Below are positions 52,989 to 61,719 of a stretch of DNA of 64,000 nt, in pieces; positions within the stretch are counted from its first letter, which is position 1; the number at the start of each line of letters is the position of its first letter. This DNA is from Tahibacter harae (lineage in GTDB: Bacteria; Pseudomonadota; Gammaproteobacteria; Xanthomonadales; Rhodanobacteraceae): NCBI RefSeq assembly GCF_024437735.1, contig NZ_JANFQO010000003.1, forward strand, positions 186,001 to 250,000. Reading direction: 5' to 3'. The notes beneath the pieces were generated by a model. It made no database searches, was not told the DNA's origin, and saw nothing but the letters and a program-made list of their open reading frames with translations. A program made the translations under genes and the position numbers.

Positions 52989-55451
52989 TCAGAAGGCGTA
53001 GTTGGCCTGCACGGTGACCTGGCGGCCTTCGCCCGGCGTCGCCCAGCCATTGGCCGAGGTACGGATGCGGGTGTAGTACTCCTTGTCGAACAGGTTGTTG
53101 ATGTTGAGCTGCAGGCGCAGGTCGCGGTTGACGTTCCACGCGGCCATGGCGCGGTGGGTCCAGTAGTCGTCGGACTTGGCCAGCGGGCCGTTGCGGTTGG
53201 TTTCGCTGTGCTGGTTCAGATAGAACTCGCCCTGGTAGTTCACGCCGTAGCCGAACTGCCACTGGCCGACGTCCAGCGTGGTCCAGGCATTGAAGGAATG
53301 CTTGGGTACCGAGACCAGATCGTCGCCGCGGGTGTAGTCGGCGCCGGCGGCGGCAGCCTTGTCCGACACGCCCTGCAGCACTTCGCTGTCGAGGTAGGTG
53401 TAGTTGGCGTACACCGCCCAGTTCTTGGTGATGGTGCCGCTGGCGCCGAGGATGACGCCGTCGACGCGGGCCTTGCCGTCGAGCACCTGTTCACCGCTGG
53501 GGTTTTCGCCGATGTTGTTCGGATCGCTGACGCGGTAGTTCTCGCGCTCGTTGCGGAAGATTGAGGCGGTCAGCGACAGGCGCTGGTCGAGCAACTCCCA
53601 CTTGGTGCCGAGTTCGTAGTTGATCGCCGATTCCGGATCAACATTGCAGTTGTTGGTGCCGGCCGTCGGGCTCGCGTTCTGCGTGCAGGATCCATTGACC
53701 GAAGCCTTCGACGGCGTCTTGGAATTGCCGTAGGCAAAGTAGATGCTGCCTGCTTCCACCGGCTTGAACACCAGGCCGGCACGGTAGGAGAACATGTCGT
53801 CGCTGTTCTTGGCCGGCGGCGCTGCGCTGGTGACCGCGCCGTTGGCCACGTTGTAGGTGGTGCTGCTGCCTTCGTTGTGTTCGTAGCGCATGCCGACGTT
53901 GGCCTGCCACTGCTCGCTGAACTTCAGCGTGTCGAAGGCGTAGACGGCGGCGTTGTCCAGTTCGCCGTCGACCTTGCTGGTCAGGGTGCGGTTGCGCGGG
54001 CCGGTGTAGAGCGTGTCCGGACGGTACGGATCGGTGAACGGCAGGTGGTTGGGCGCGAGATAAGGATTGCTGCCGTCCGGATTGCGGAATTCGGAGCTGC
54101 CGTCCAGCGCATAGGATTCATGCATCAGCGAGAAGCCGCCGACCAGGGTGTGCTCTACCGCGCCGGTGTTGAAGTTCGCAGTCAGGTCGGTCTGGTTGAT
54201 CAGCAGGCGATTGGTGGTGTCGCGCACATTGCCGCGCGGGCCGCTGGGCATGTAGGTGTTGATCGGCACGACGATGGTCACCGGCGGCTGCCCGGTCACC
54301 GGCGTGGTCGTCACTTCGCAGCTGGCGCCGGTCGGCGTGCGGTTGTTGGCCAGGCAGAAGGTGCCCTGCGGCGGATCGACGATGAGGAACTGGTTGACCT
54401 CCTGCGCGCGGGTGAAATTGCGCAGGCTCAGGCTGTCGCTGAAGGTGTGGTTCAGCACGGCGGTGAACGAGTCGATTTCGATTTCCTGCGTGTCGACGTT
54501 GCGGTAGCCGTAGTAGGTGCTGGGATCGAAATCGCCCGGCAGGGTGAAGCCGCGGTTGCCGGCGAAGAAATACGGCACGCCGTACTGGGGCGTGTTGTCA
54601 TCGCGCTGGTGCAGGTAGCTCAGGGTGAAGGTGGTGTCGCTGCCCAGGCCGAAGGCGATGGACGGGGCGAAGCCCCAGCGCTTCATTTCCTCGACATCAC
54701 GGCCCGGCACGTCGTTGCGGTGGCCCATGAGGTTCACGCGCACGGCGACGCTGTCGCCGATCATCTGGTTGGAATCCAGCGTGACGCGGGCGTAGGAATC
54801 GGTGCCGACCGCGGCGCCGAGATTGGTGAAGTCGCCTTCGCGCGCGGCCTTGGATACCAGGTTGATGGTGCCGCCGACCGAGCCCGCGCCCGAATACACC
54901 GAGCTGGCGCCGTTGACGACCTCGATCTGCTCCAGGTTGAAAGTGTCGCTGCGCGAGTACTGCGCGCTGTCGCGCACGCCGTCCACCTGGATGTCGTTGC
55001 TGGCGGCGAAGCCGCGCAGGTTGATGCTGTCGCCGAAGCCGCCGCCGCCTTCGCCGGCGCCGAAGGTGATGCCCGGCAGGGTCGACAGCACGTCGCGCAG
55101 GGACAGCAGGTTCTGCTGCGCCATGACTTCCTGCGGCACGACTTCGATGGTCTGCGGCGTATCGCGCAGCGGCGCGGTGTACTTGGGCGAGGACGCTTCC
55201 TTGACGGCGACGCCGGTCACATCGACCGCATCCAGCGAAGTCGTGTCGCGGCCGCGGCGGCCGTCGGCCACGTCGGGCGCGGTCACGGCGTCGGCGGAAA
55301 CGGCGCTGCCGGCATCGGCGGCGGCGGTTTCGGCCGCGGCGGTTTCGGCGAACGCATGCGGCGCGGCGGCAGCCAGGGCCAAGCCCAGGGCCGTGGTCAG
55401 CAGACGCGGCGGCGTGGTGGCGGCGGAGCGGATGTACGACGAATTCGACAT
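52989..55451 (-). CDS. TonB-dependent siderophore receptor (Fiu/PiuA-type)
   Basis: The 820-aa outer-membrane receptor starts at ATG 55451 with GGAAG upstream and a signal peptide (about 1-36). An extended Ala/Asp-rich N-terminal segment precedes the plug domain (V-T-G-V-A-V, R-D-T-P-Q-T-I-E-V-V-P, G-I-T-F-G-A-G-E-G-G, I-N-L-R-G-F, V-D-G-V-R-D). The barrel has the usual TonB-dependent motifs and ends in the aromatic Y-A-F. Imported ligand is probably a monomeric catecholate or its breakdown product, as for E. coli Fiu. A Fur-like box lies 155 bp upstream, and piuC follows. Confidence 0.96.
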   Translation of the reverse strand: MSNSSYIRSAATTPPRLLTTALGLALAAAAPHAFAETAAAETAAADAGSAVSADAVTAPDVADGRRGRDTTSLDAVDVTGVAVKEASSPKYTAPLRDTPQTIEVVPQEVMAQQNLLSLRDVLSTLPGITFGAGEGGGGFGDSINLRGFAASNDIQVDGVRDSAQYSRSDTFNLEQIEVVNGASSVYSGAGSVGGTINLVSKAAREGDFTNLGAAVGTDSYARVTLDSNQMIGDSVAVRVNLMGHRNDVPGRDVEEMKRWGFAPSIAFGLGSDTTFTLSYLHQRDDNTPQYGVPYFFAGNRGFTLPGDFDPSTYYGYRNVDTQEIEIDSFTAVLNHTFSDSLSLRNFTRAQEVNQFLIVDPPQGTFCLANNRTPTGASCEVTTTPVTGQPPVTIVVPINTYMPSGPRGNVRDTTNRLLINQTDLTANFNTGAVEHTLVGGFSLMHESYALDGSSEFRNPDGSNPYLAPNHLPFTDPYRPDTLYTGPRNRTLTSKVDGELDNAAVYAFDTLKFSEQWQANVGMRYEHNEGSSTTYNVANGAVTSAAPPAKNSDDMFSYRAGLVFKPVEAGSIYFAYGNSKTPSKASVNGSCTQNASPTAGTNNCNVDPESAINYELGTKWELLDQRLSLTASIFRNERENYRVSDPNNIGENPSGEQVLDGKARVDGVILGASGTITKNWAVYANYTYLDSEVLQGVSDKAAAAGADYTRGDDLVSVPKHSFNAWTTLDVGQWQFGYGVNYQGEFYLNQHSETNRNGPLAKSDDYWTHRAMAAWNVNRDLRLQLNINNLFDKEYYTRIRTSANGWATPGEGRQVTVQANYAF

Positions 55452-55777
55452 GGTACTTCCCTGAGTCTTTGGATGGGGCAGTCGGCGCAGCCGCCGCGCG
55501 CGGCGCGGGCGGCATGCAAATGTGGGCGAGGTGGATGTCCCCTGGCCGGCCTGTGGCGCGCCGCAAAGCCGGCGCGGCAGCAAGGCCATCAACAAGACTT
55601 TAACAGTAAATAAGAATGATTCGCAACAGTTCTCTCAGCGGTATCGAGACCCGGCCCGGTGGATCAGACCGGTGTGGTTCGCACCGGGCGGCAATCGGGA
55701 TGACGTGATCGGAGCGCGCGCGGATCTGCCCGTGAAACGCCGGGCCGGGTGCAGGCGCGCGGCGGCGCAATCAGGCC
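55452..55777. other. Intergenic region between flavoreductase and receptor genes
   Basis: 326 bp that hold the Fur-like box (55606-55626) and presumably the receptor promoter. No T-tract hairpin was noticed for the end of the upstream operon, so readthrough is possible. Confidence 0.4.
55606..55626 (-). promoter_or_regulatory. Fur-box-like site upstream of the siderophore receptor
   Basis: The minus strand reads TTGCGAATCATTCTTATTTAC, close to the GATAATGATAATCATTATC consensus. It lies about 155 bp before the receptor start. The frame around it is the only AT-rich patch in the intergenic region. Confidence 0.7.
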
Positions 55778-57394
55778 CTAGTACACATCGCGGCGGTAGC
55801 GTCCCTGCTCCGCCAGCTGCTCCAGCAGGGCAGTCCCCAGCGCGGCGCGCAGTTCCGCGTCCACCGCAGGCGCCATGCCCTGCAAGCGGCCGCAGACGTA
55901 GATGCAGGCACCGGCGGCGGTCCAGTCGCGCACGGCGGCGGCGGCTTCGCGCAGGCGGTCCTGCACGTAGATGCGCTGCGCCTGGTCGCGCGAGAAGGCG
56001 AGATCGACGCGCTCCAGCCAACCCTGCGCCTGCCAGGCCTGGATCTCGTCGGCGAAGAAGAAATCGTGCGCGCGGCTGCGTTCGCCGAACAGCAGCCAAT
56101 TGCGCCGGCAGCCGGCGGCGATGCGCGCCTTGAGCAGGGCGCGCAGGCCGGCGATGCCGGTGCCGTTGCCGATCAGGATGAGCGGACAGTCCCCGGCCGG
56201 CGCATGGAACTGGGCATTGCGGCGCAGGCGCAGGTCCACCGTGCCGCCGACGGCAGCATGCGCGGTCAGCCAGCCCGAGCCCGTGCCCAGACTGCCGTCC
56301 TCGCGCCGCCATTGCCGCACCAGCAGTTCCAGGCGGCCGTCGGCGGGAATCGAAGCGATGGAATATTCGCGATGCGGCAGCGGCTTGAGCCGGTCCAGCC
56401 ATTCGCGCAGCGGCAGCGCGCCGGGTGCAGGCGGGTCCGGCCACTGGCTGCGCGCCAGGCGCGCAGCGACGGTTTCGCCATCGGCCAGCACTTCATCACC
56501 GTCAATGCGCAGGCGCTGCAGCAAGGCCAGTACTTCGGCCGGCGCATGATGCGGGCCTATCTCGGCCACATCGCCGGCCTCCCAGTGCGCGGCTTCGCCA
56601 GCCGGCGCGGTCAGGCCGATCAGATAGCAGCCGCCGCCGACGCTGCCTGGGTTGATCTGCTCGCGCCGGTCCAGTTGCCAGGATGCGTAGCGCGGCGCGG
56701 ACCAGTCGGGCTGGTCGGTGCTGCCGGCCAGCACGCCGACCTGGTGCTGCCAGTGGCGCAGGGCGCCGGCATCCGCATTGTCCACATCGATACGATCGAA
56801 CAAGGCCTGTGCGCCCTGGTGGCGCAGCCAGGCATCAAGACGGCGGCCAAAGCCGCAGAAGTTCACGTATTCGCTGTCGCCCAGGGCAAGCAGGCCGTAG
56901 CGCAGGCCGGCCAGCGGCGCGGTCCGGTCCAGGCTGCGCCGGGCGAAACCCGCAGCCATGTCGGGCGGATCGCCTTCGCCGTAGGTGCTGACCACGAACA
57001 GCACATCGCCAGCCGCCTGCTGCGCATCCCATTGGTCCAGGCCCAGCAGACGCACGCCGCGGCCGGCGTCTCGCAGCAGTTCCGCGGTGCGCCGGGCCAG
57101 GCTCTCGGCGGTGCCGGTCTGGGTGGCATAGACCACACTGATCGTATCGCCCGCGATGGCAGCCGGCAGCGCCGCCGCGGCGCGCAAACGGCGCCGGCGC
57201 AGCCAGCGGCAGAAACCGGCATAGGCCAGCACCACGCCCAGCGCGCCGAATACGCGCTGCGGGCCGGGATCGCGCCAGACGATCTCGCTGCGCTGCAGTC
57301 CCAGCAGCCACAGGGCGACAAGCACGAGCACGGCCAGCACGGCGGCATTGCCGAGCAGCGCGCGCCGGGAAGTGTCGCGGCGAGCTGCGTTCAC
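55778..57394 (-). CDS. Membrane-anchored flavodoxin/FNR-type reductase (sulfite-reductase flavoprotein-like)
   Basis: The 538-aa product has two N-terminal transmembrane helices (about 12-30 and 48-64). A flavodoxin domain follows (about 85-225; FMN motif Y-A-T-Q-T-G-T-A-E-S), then an FAD/NADPH ferredoxin-reductase module (about 240-538; R-E-Y-S-I-A-S, N-G-T-G-I-A-G-L-R-A, Y-V-C-G-R-L-Q-G-M). It looks like a CysJ-type diflavin reductase tied to the membrane; electrons would go from cytosolic NADPH to a membrane or extracytoplasmic acceptor. It is the last of five genes with ApbE, DUF4198, DUF2271 and PepSY proteins. It is not a CysJ partner: no cysI is present. Confidence 0.9.
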   Translation of the reverse strand: MNAARRDTSRRALLGNAAVLAVLVLVALWLLGLQRSEIVWRDPGPQRVFGALGVVLAYAGFCRWLRRRRLRAAAALPAAIAGDTISVVYATQTGTAESLARRTAELLRDAGRGVRLLGLDQWDAQQAAGDVLFVVSTYGEGDPPDMAAGFARRSLDRTAPLAGLRYGLLALGDSEYVNFCGFGRRLDAWLRHQGAQALFDRIDVDNADAGALRHWQHQVGVLAGSTDQPDWSAPRYASWQLDRREQINPGSVGGGCYLIGLTAPAGEAAHWEAGDVAEIGPHHAPAEVLALLQRLRIDGDEVLADGETVAARLARSQWPDPPAPGALPLREWLDRLKPLPHREYSIASIPADGRLELLVRQWRREDGSLGTGSGWLTAHAAVGGTVDLRLRRNAQFHAPAGDCPLILIGNGTGIAGLRALLKARIAAGCRRNWLLFGERSRAHDFFFADEIQAWQAQGWLERVDLAFSRDQAQRIYVQDRLREAAAAVRDWTAAGACIYVCGRLQGMAPAVDAELRAALGTALLEQLAEQGRYRRDVY

Positions 57395-57431
57395 GGGCGG
57401 CGCTCCCGGAAGAAAACCCCGCAGGATCCGC

Positions 57432-58424
57432 TCATGCGCAGCGGAAGCGCGCGAAGGTGGACGATTCGGCCACGCTCAGCCCCTGCTCCGCGCGGCGCAC
57501 GAAACGCGCGGCGATGCCTTTGCGCTGGGCGAAGTCCAGGCCGTGTTCGGCGCCGAGCACGCTGAACGCAGTGGCATAGGCATCGGCCAGCATGGTTTCC
57601 GCGTGCAGCACGCTGACCGCGGCCAGATCGTGGGCGACCGGCTGCGCCGTACGCGGGTCGATGGTGTGCGAATAGCGCCGGCCGCCGCTGTCGAAGAAAC
57701 GCAGATAGTCGCCGGACGTGGCGATGGCGCCGTCGCGCAGCACGCCGACCAGCGGCATGTCGGTCGTGCGTTCGGGAGATTCGATGGCAACGTACCAGGG
57801 CCTGCCGTCGGCGCGGCTGCCGCGCGCGCGCAGTTCGCCGCCGACCTCGACCAGGTAATCGTGCACGCCCAGCTCATGCAGGCGGTTGCAGACCTTGTCC
57901 ACCGCAAAGCCCTTGGCGATGGCGGAAAGATCCAGCAGCACGCCGCCGGGCTGCCACAGCGCGCGGCGCGCATCGTCGCTGCGCACACGCTGCCAGCCGC
58001 AGTGCTGCTGCGCCCGCGCGATGGCGGCGGCTTCGGGCGGCGCCTTGCGCTCGCCGTCGGGGCCGAAGCCCCACAGGTTCACCAGGCGGCCCACGGTGGG
58101 ATCGTAGGCACCGTCGGTTTCGCGCGCCACGGCAAGCGCGGTGCCGACGACGTGATAGCAGTCCGCCGGCAGCTCCACCCAGGTCTGCGCCGCCGCGCGG
58201 TTGTAGCGGCTCAGGTCGGAATCTTCGCGCCAGGTGCTCATCTGGCGGTCGACCTGGTCCAGTTCGGCCTCTATCGCCGCACGCACCGGCGCCGGCGCCA
58301 GCTTGCGCCGGGCGCAGGCCTTGACCGACCAGGACGTGCCCATGCTGGTGCCTTCCCAGGCACGCACGGGCCAGGCCAGCAGGCGCCGCGGCAGGAAGCG
58401 CCGCGCGAAGGGCTTGAGGCTCAT
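57432..58424 (-). CDS. apbE: FAD:protein FMN transferase ApbE
   Basis: The 330-aa enzyme covalently attaches FMN to a Thr/Ser in D-x-x-(S/T)-G-A-(S/T) motifs of extracytoplasmic proteins. Conserved features are M-G-T-S-W, D-L-S-A-I-A-K-G-F-A-V-D, V-E-V-G-G-E-L and the Mg-binding D-A-Y-A-T-A-F-S. No lipobox or clear signal peptide is obvious, though an Arg-rich hydrophobic N-terminus could serve as an anchor. Its likely substrate is the DUF2271 protein, encoded two genes upstream and carrying such a motif. The DUF4198 gene precedes it by 79 bp. Confidence 0.94.
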   Translation of the reverse strand: MSLKPFARRFLPRRLLAWPVRAWEGTSMGTSWSVKACARRKLAPAPVRAAIEAELDQVDRQMSTWREDSDLSRYNRAAAQTWVELPADCYHVVGTALAVARETDGAYDPTVGRLVNLWGFGPDGERKAPPEAAAIARAQQHCGWQRVRSDDARRALWQPGGVLLDLSAIAKGFAVDKVCNRLHELGVHDYLVEVGGELRARGSRADGRPWYVAIESPERTTDMPLVGVLRDGAIATSGDYLRFFDSGGRRYSHTIDPRTAQPVAHDLAAVSVLHAETMLADAYATAFSVLGAEHGLDFAQRKGIAARFVRRAEQGLSVAESSTFARFRCA

Positions 58425-58503
58425 GCGCGCGGCTCCGCGCCGGCGGCGCGCGGCAGCCTGCGGTGACGGGAGGCAGAGCGACGGCGCTGTGCGGACATCG
58501 CGC

Positions 58504-59310
58504 TTACTGCGCCAGCACCTCGAACGTCGCGACGTAGCTGGCGCGGCGCGCGGTGGCCTTGGGGATGGTCGCGTTCTTGTCCTGCACCGAGGTCTCCAGC
58601 CAGTACATGCCCGCGGCCGGCCAGGTCACGCTGATCTCGCCGTTCTTGTCGGTGGTCAGGTTGATTTCGTTCTGCGCATTGCGCCAGCGGCTGCCGCCGG
58701 GAACGATCTCGATTTTCAGATCCGCCGCGGGCTTGCCTTCCAGGGTGAAACGGAACTTGGCCGCCTCGCCGGCGAACAGATCGTTCGGGTGCGTGACCGG
58801 CGTCATTTCCAGGCCCTTGCCGCTGATCTTCAGCGCCGTGTCGTTGGGCGCGCCGGCGGTGGCGAAGGTTTCGATGCGGCCGTTGGACTGGGTGATCTCG
58901 ACGTTCTTCGCATCCGCCGGGATTTCCTTGGCGAGGTCTTCCGGCTTGCCGCGCCAGCGCTTCTTCTCGCCATTGAGGTCGTAGCTGGCGAACAGGCCGG
59001 CGTTGACCACGGCGATCTTGTAGGTGCCGTTCTTGTCCAGGTGCAGGTCGAAGCTGGAGCGGAACTTGCCGGTGAACGGATTTTCCGCCATCGCCGCACT
59101 GCCGTCCGGGGCGGTGATGACGAGGTTGTCCAGGCGCACCGGCACATGGTTGAAGTAGAACAGGTCGTTGGAGACGGCCGCGTCGACCGTGATCCACTGG
59201 TCCTGGGTCAGCACGGTGGCCGAGGGCAGCAGCCAGGATTTGTGCGCCTGCGCCGTGCCGGCGGCGGAAACGGCAAGCACGGCGGCGAGCAGGGAGAGCG
59301 TCTTTTTCAT
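58504..59310 (-). CDS. DUF4198 periplasmic protein
   Basis: From ATG 59310 the product is 268 aa with a signal peptide (1-22, A-Q-A-H-K-S-W). The body is beta-rich (W-I-T-V-D-A-A-V-S, L-V-I-T-A-P-D-G, H-P-N-D-L-F-A-G) as in DUF4198, exported proteins of Ig-like build that often lie with metal or iron uptake genes. Mature N-terminal His could bind metal. It is 19 bp after the DUF2271 gene, within the Fur-controlled unit. Confidence 0.9.
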   Translation of the reverse strand: MKKTLSLLAAVLAVSAAGTAQAHKSWLLPSATVLTQDQWITVDAAVSNDLFYFNHVPVRLDNLVITAPDGSAAMAENPFTGKFRSSFDLHLDKNGTYKIAVVNAGLFASYDLNGEKKRWRGKPEDLAKEIPADAKNVEITQSNGRIETFATAGAPNDTALKISGKGLEMTPVTHPNDLFAGEAAKFRFTLEGKPAADLKIEIVPGGSRWRNAQNEINLTTDKNGEISVTWPAAGMYWLETSVQDKNATIPKATARRASYVATFEVLAQ

Positions 59311-59329
59311 GGGTGCGGTCCTGTGGTGA

Positions 59330-59869
59330 TCAGGGAGCGAGATCGAGCGAGACGGTGCCGAGTTCGACTTCGCCCTTGGCGTCGGCATGGACGGGCACGG
59401 CCGGCGGCCACTGGAACGGGATGCGCAGCAGCTCGCGGCCGCCGACTTCGCGCGCGGCCTCGACCACCAGCGAATACTTGCCCGGCTTGAGGCCGGCGAG
59501 CTGGGGCTGCTTGTCGTTGAAGCTGAGCTTGTGCACGCCGGCCGGGCGCGTCGCGCCGCTGACGCCGTCGATGGGCAGCGTCGCCGTGCGGCCGGCGCGG
59601 CGCCACCACTGGCGCAGGTCGGCCAGCCACTTGCTGCCCTGTTCCTGCTTGCCGCTGGCGGCGTCCTTGCCGGCTTTCTGCTGGTACCACACGGCCAGGT
59701 TGGCGGCGACGCTGTTGTCCTCGCGCTCCACCCATACCGCCACGTAGGGCCGGTGATATTCGGCCACGTCGAGGCTGGGCACCTCCAGGCCGACGTTGAG
59801 ATCGGCCGCGCTGGCCGTGCCGGCGAGCAGCGCGCTGAGCGCGCAGGAAAGTCGAAGCTTCATCCGCAT
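59330..59869 (-). CDS. DUF2271 periplasmic protein with ApbE flavinylation motif
   Basis: From ATG 59869 (GAGG upstream) the product is 179 aa with a signal peptide (1-21). The DUF2271 region carries [13 protein letters not shown] and [12 protein letters not shown]. Residues D101 to T107 (D-G-V-S-G-A-T) fit the flavinylation motif, with Thr107 the probable FMN acceptor, as in NqrC and RnfG. It should therefore be a covalent flavoprotein relay in the periplasm. It is encoded between PepSY (10 bp upstream) and DUF4198 (19 bp downstream), with apbE in the same unit. Confidence 0.92.
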   Translation of the reverse strand: MRMKLRLSCALSALLAGTASAADLNVGLEVPSLDVAEYHRPYVAVWVEREDNSVAANLAVWYQQKAGKDAASGKQEQGSKWLADLRQWWRRAGRTATLPIDGVSGATRPAGVHKLSFNDKQPQLAGLKPGKYSLVVEAAREVGGRELLRIPFQWPPAVPVHADAKGEVELGTVSLDLAP

Positions 59870-59879
59870 GGCAACCTCG

Positions 59880-60500
59880 TCAATGAATGAACAAAAGTAC
59901 AAGTACAAAAGGAATCACCAGCCCCAGCGCGACCATGGGCCAGGTGGCCGGCCGGCGCGGCGCATGCAGTTGCAGCAGGAACAGGCCGGTGATGGCGAAC
60001 ACCAGGCAGGCGACGGCGAAGAGGTCGATGAACCAGGTCCAGGCCGGGCCGGTGTTGCGGCCCTTGTGCAGGTCGTTGAGCCAGGCGATCCAGCCGCGGT
60101 CGGTGCGCTCGTATTCGACCGCGCCGCTATGCAGATCCACGCTGGCCCAGGCGTCGCCGCCGGGCCGCGGCAGCGAGACGTAGATCTCGCCCGGGCTCCA
60201 CTCGGCCTCGGCGCCGGCGATGCGCAGCGACAGCTCGCTGGCGAACCACTGCGCCAGTTCCTCGTCCAGCACGGCCTTGCCCTCGACCGCGCGCGCCGCC
60301 AGCGCCTCGCGCAGGGCGGCGGGAATCTCGGCCTTGCGGTTGGTCACCACCGGGACGGCGCCGATCTGGCTGGCGTGGTTGAGGGTGATGCCGGTGAAGG
60401 CGAACAGCAGCAGGCCGATCAGGCAGGCCGCCGAGGAAATCCAGTGCCATTGATGCAGCGTCTTCAACCACCAGGCGCGGCGTTGCGGATCATTGGCCAT
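59880..60500 (-). CDS. PepSY-associated transmembrane protein
   Basis: From ATG 60500 the product is 206 aa. The first transmembrane helix follows [10 protein letters not shown]; a periplasmic PepSY-like segment ([12 protein letters not shown]) and two C-terminal helices follow. The W-x-x-x-L-H ... W-H and D-L-H-K-G-R segments supply candidate haem-ligand histidines, as in PepSY_TM reductases. It is the first gene after the Fur-overlapped promoter, and probably the membrane electron carrier of the unit. Confidence 0.9.
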   Translation of the reverse strand: MANDPQRRAWWLKTLHQWHWISSAACLIGLLLFAFTGITLNHASQIGAVPVVTNRKAEIPAALREALAARAVEGKAVLDEELAQWFASELSLRIAGAEAEWSPGEIYVSLPRPGGDAWASVDLHSGAVEYERTDRGWIAWLNDLHKGRNTGPAWTWFIDLFAVACLVFAITGLFLLQLHAPRRPATWPMVALGLVIPFVLVLLFIH

Positions 60501-60830
60501 GGAAGTCGGACGGCTCGAATCGGACGGAAAGCGCCGGATGGTGGCGCGAGGGCCGCGATTACAGCACAAATGAGAATCAGTCTCAATTCAGGCCGCCTTG
60601 CATCCTGCCGGCAGCCGCCGGCCCGGCAAGGGGACCGCAGAGGCGCCGCAAGGAACGGCAGCGGTTCCCCGCCGGCGCAGCGCGGCGTCCGGCGCGACAA
60701 CCGTACGCCCGGGCCAGCCAGGGCCTGTGGTTTGCAGCAATCCATGCCGCACCTTGCGGCTCGGGGACAAACCGGCGCAGCCGCGCCCGGATACCTTGGC
60801 GGCAGATCCGGCGCCGGCACCGCAGCGGCG
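60501..60830. other. Intergenic region holding the iron-regulated promoter
   Basis: 330 bp between the PepSY start and the Rieske stop (both on the minus strand). Apart from the promoter/Fur site at 60558-60590, no ORF with credible composition and no T-tract hairpin for the suf-side transcript was found. Confidence 0.4.
60558..60590 (-). promoter_or_regulatory. Sigma-70 promoter overlapped by a Fur box
   Basis: On the minus strand a -35 TTGAGA (60586-60581) and a -10 TGTAAT (60563-60558) are separated by 17 bases. The spacer and -35 contain the palindrome TGAGA-CTGAT-TCTCA (60571-60585), part of AATTGAGACTGATTCTCATT, a classic Fur-site pattern. The start codon of the PepSY gene is about 58 bp downstream. 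Iron-bound Fur would repress this five-gene unit. Confidence 0.85.
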
Positions 60831-61154
60831 TCAATCCCAGCGATCGTCGCGCGTGAACACCGCCGCGTCTTCCACCTTCACCGGAAACTTGGCGATCGGC
60901 TCGTAGGCCGGCGGGCAGGTCACCGCGCCGGTGCGCAGGTCGAAGCGTGCGCCGTGGCGCACGCATTCGACCTCATAGCCATGGACGGGGCCGCCGGCCA
61001 GCTCGCCGCCGTCGTGGGTGCAGACATCCTCGACCGCGTACAGCTCGCCGTCGATATTGAACACGGCGATGGCCACGTCGCCATCCCAGGCGATGCGGTA
61101 TTCGCCGGGCAGCAGTTCGGCGCGGCTGCAGACGCGGATCCAGTTCTCGCTCAT
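60831..61154 (-). CDS. Rieske-type [2Fe-2S] ferredoxin (non-haem)
   Basis: The 107-aa product has C-T-H (Cys45, His47) and C-V-R-H (Cys64, His67) in a Rieske fold, without signal peptide. Rieske ferredoxins of this small type are often encoded at the end of suf clusters in Xanthomonadales and could act as an electron donor in Fe-S assembly. It follows the GNAT gene by 10 bp. Confidence 0.92.
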   Translation of the reverse strand: MSENWIRVCSRAELLPGEYRIAWDGDVAIAVFNIDGELYAVEDVCTHDGGELAGGPVHGYEVECVRHGARFDLRTGAVTCPPAYEPIAKFPVKVEDAAVFTRDDRWD

Positions 61155-61164
61155 GGCGGCCGGG

Positions 61165-61719
61165 TCAGAGCGCCTTGGCCAGCACTTCAAATTCGAGATC
61201 GTCGCGCCTGGGAATGCCGAAGCGCGCATCGCCGTACGGGAAGGGCTTGCGCACGCCGGTGCGCACGTAGCCGCGGCGCACGTACCAGGCGATCAGGCTG
61301 TCGCGGATGGTGATGACGGTCATCTGCATTTCTTCGCAGTTCCATTCCACCTTGGCGATGCGCTCGGCCTCGGCCAGCACCAGCTTGCCGACACCGCCGC
61401 CCTGCAGGCCGGGATCGACTGCGAACATGCCGAAATAGCCGATGTTGCGCCCGTCCTGCTGCAGCCGCTCCACATGGCAGCAGCACAGCAATTGGCCGCC
61501 GCGTTCGGCCAGCACCACGCGGCTGTGGCTGCGGCTGATCAGATCGGCGACGGAATCCGGATCGGTGCGCTGGCCGTCGAGGAAATCCGCCTCGGTGGTC
61601 CAGCCCTGCTTGCTCACATCGCCGCGGTAGGCGGATTCGACCAGGCTGACGATGGCGGGAACATCCGCCGTCGCGGCGGCGCGGAAGGTGACGGGCGTGG
61701 ATTCGGCTACGGCACTCAT
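61165..61719 (-). CDS. GNAT-family acetyltransferase
   Basis: The 184-aa product has the acetyl-CoA motif V-D-P-G-L-Q-G-G-G-V-G-K-L-V, preceded by Y-F-G-M-F-A. ATG 61719 overlaps the sufU stop by four bases (ATGA). The substrate is unknown. Its fixed position between sufU and the Rieske gene suggests a role linked to Fe-S assembly or merely shared expression. Confidence 0.9.
   Translation of the reverse strand: MSAVAESTPVTFRAAATADVPAIVSLVESAYRGDVSKQGWTTEADFLDGQRTDPDSVADLISRSHSRVVLAERGGQLLCCCHVERLQQDGRNIGYFGMFAVDPGLQGGGVGKLVLAEAERIAKVEWNCEEMQMTVITIRDSLIAWYVRRGYVRTGVRKPFPYGDARFGIPRRDDLEFEVLAKAL

Noticed and set aside
55778-57394. CysJ subunit of NADPH-sulfite reductase
   Set aside because: N-terminal membrane helices, no cysI/cysH neighbours and the ApbE/PepSY context argue for another electron acceptor.
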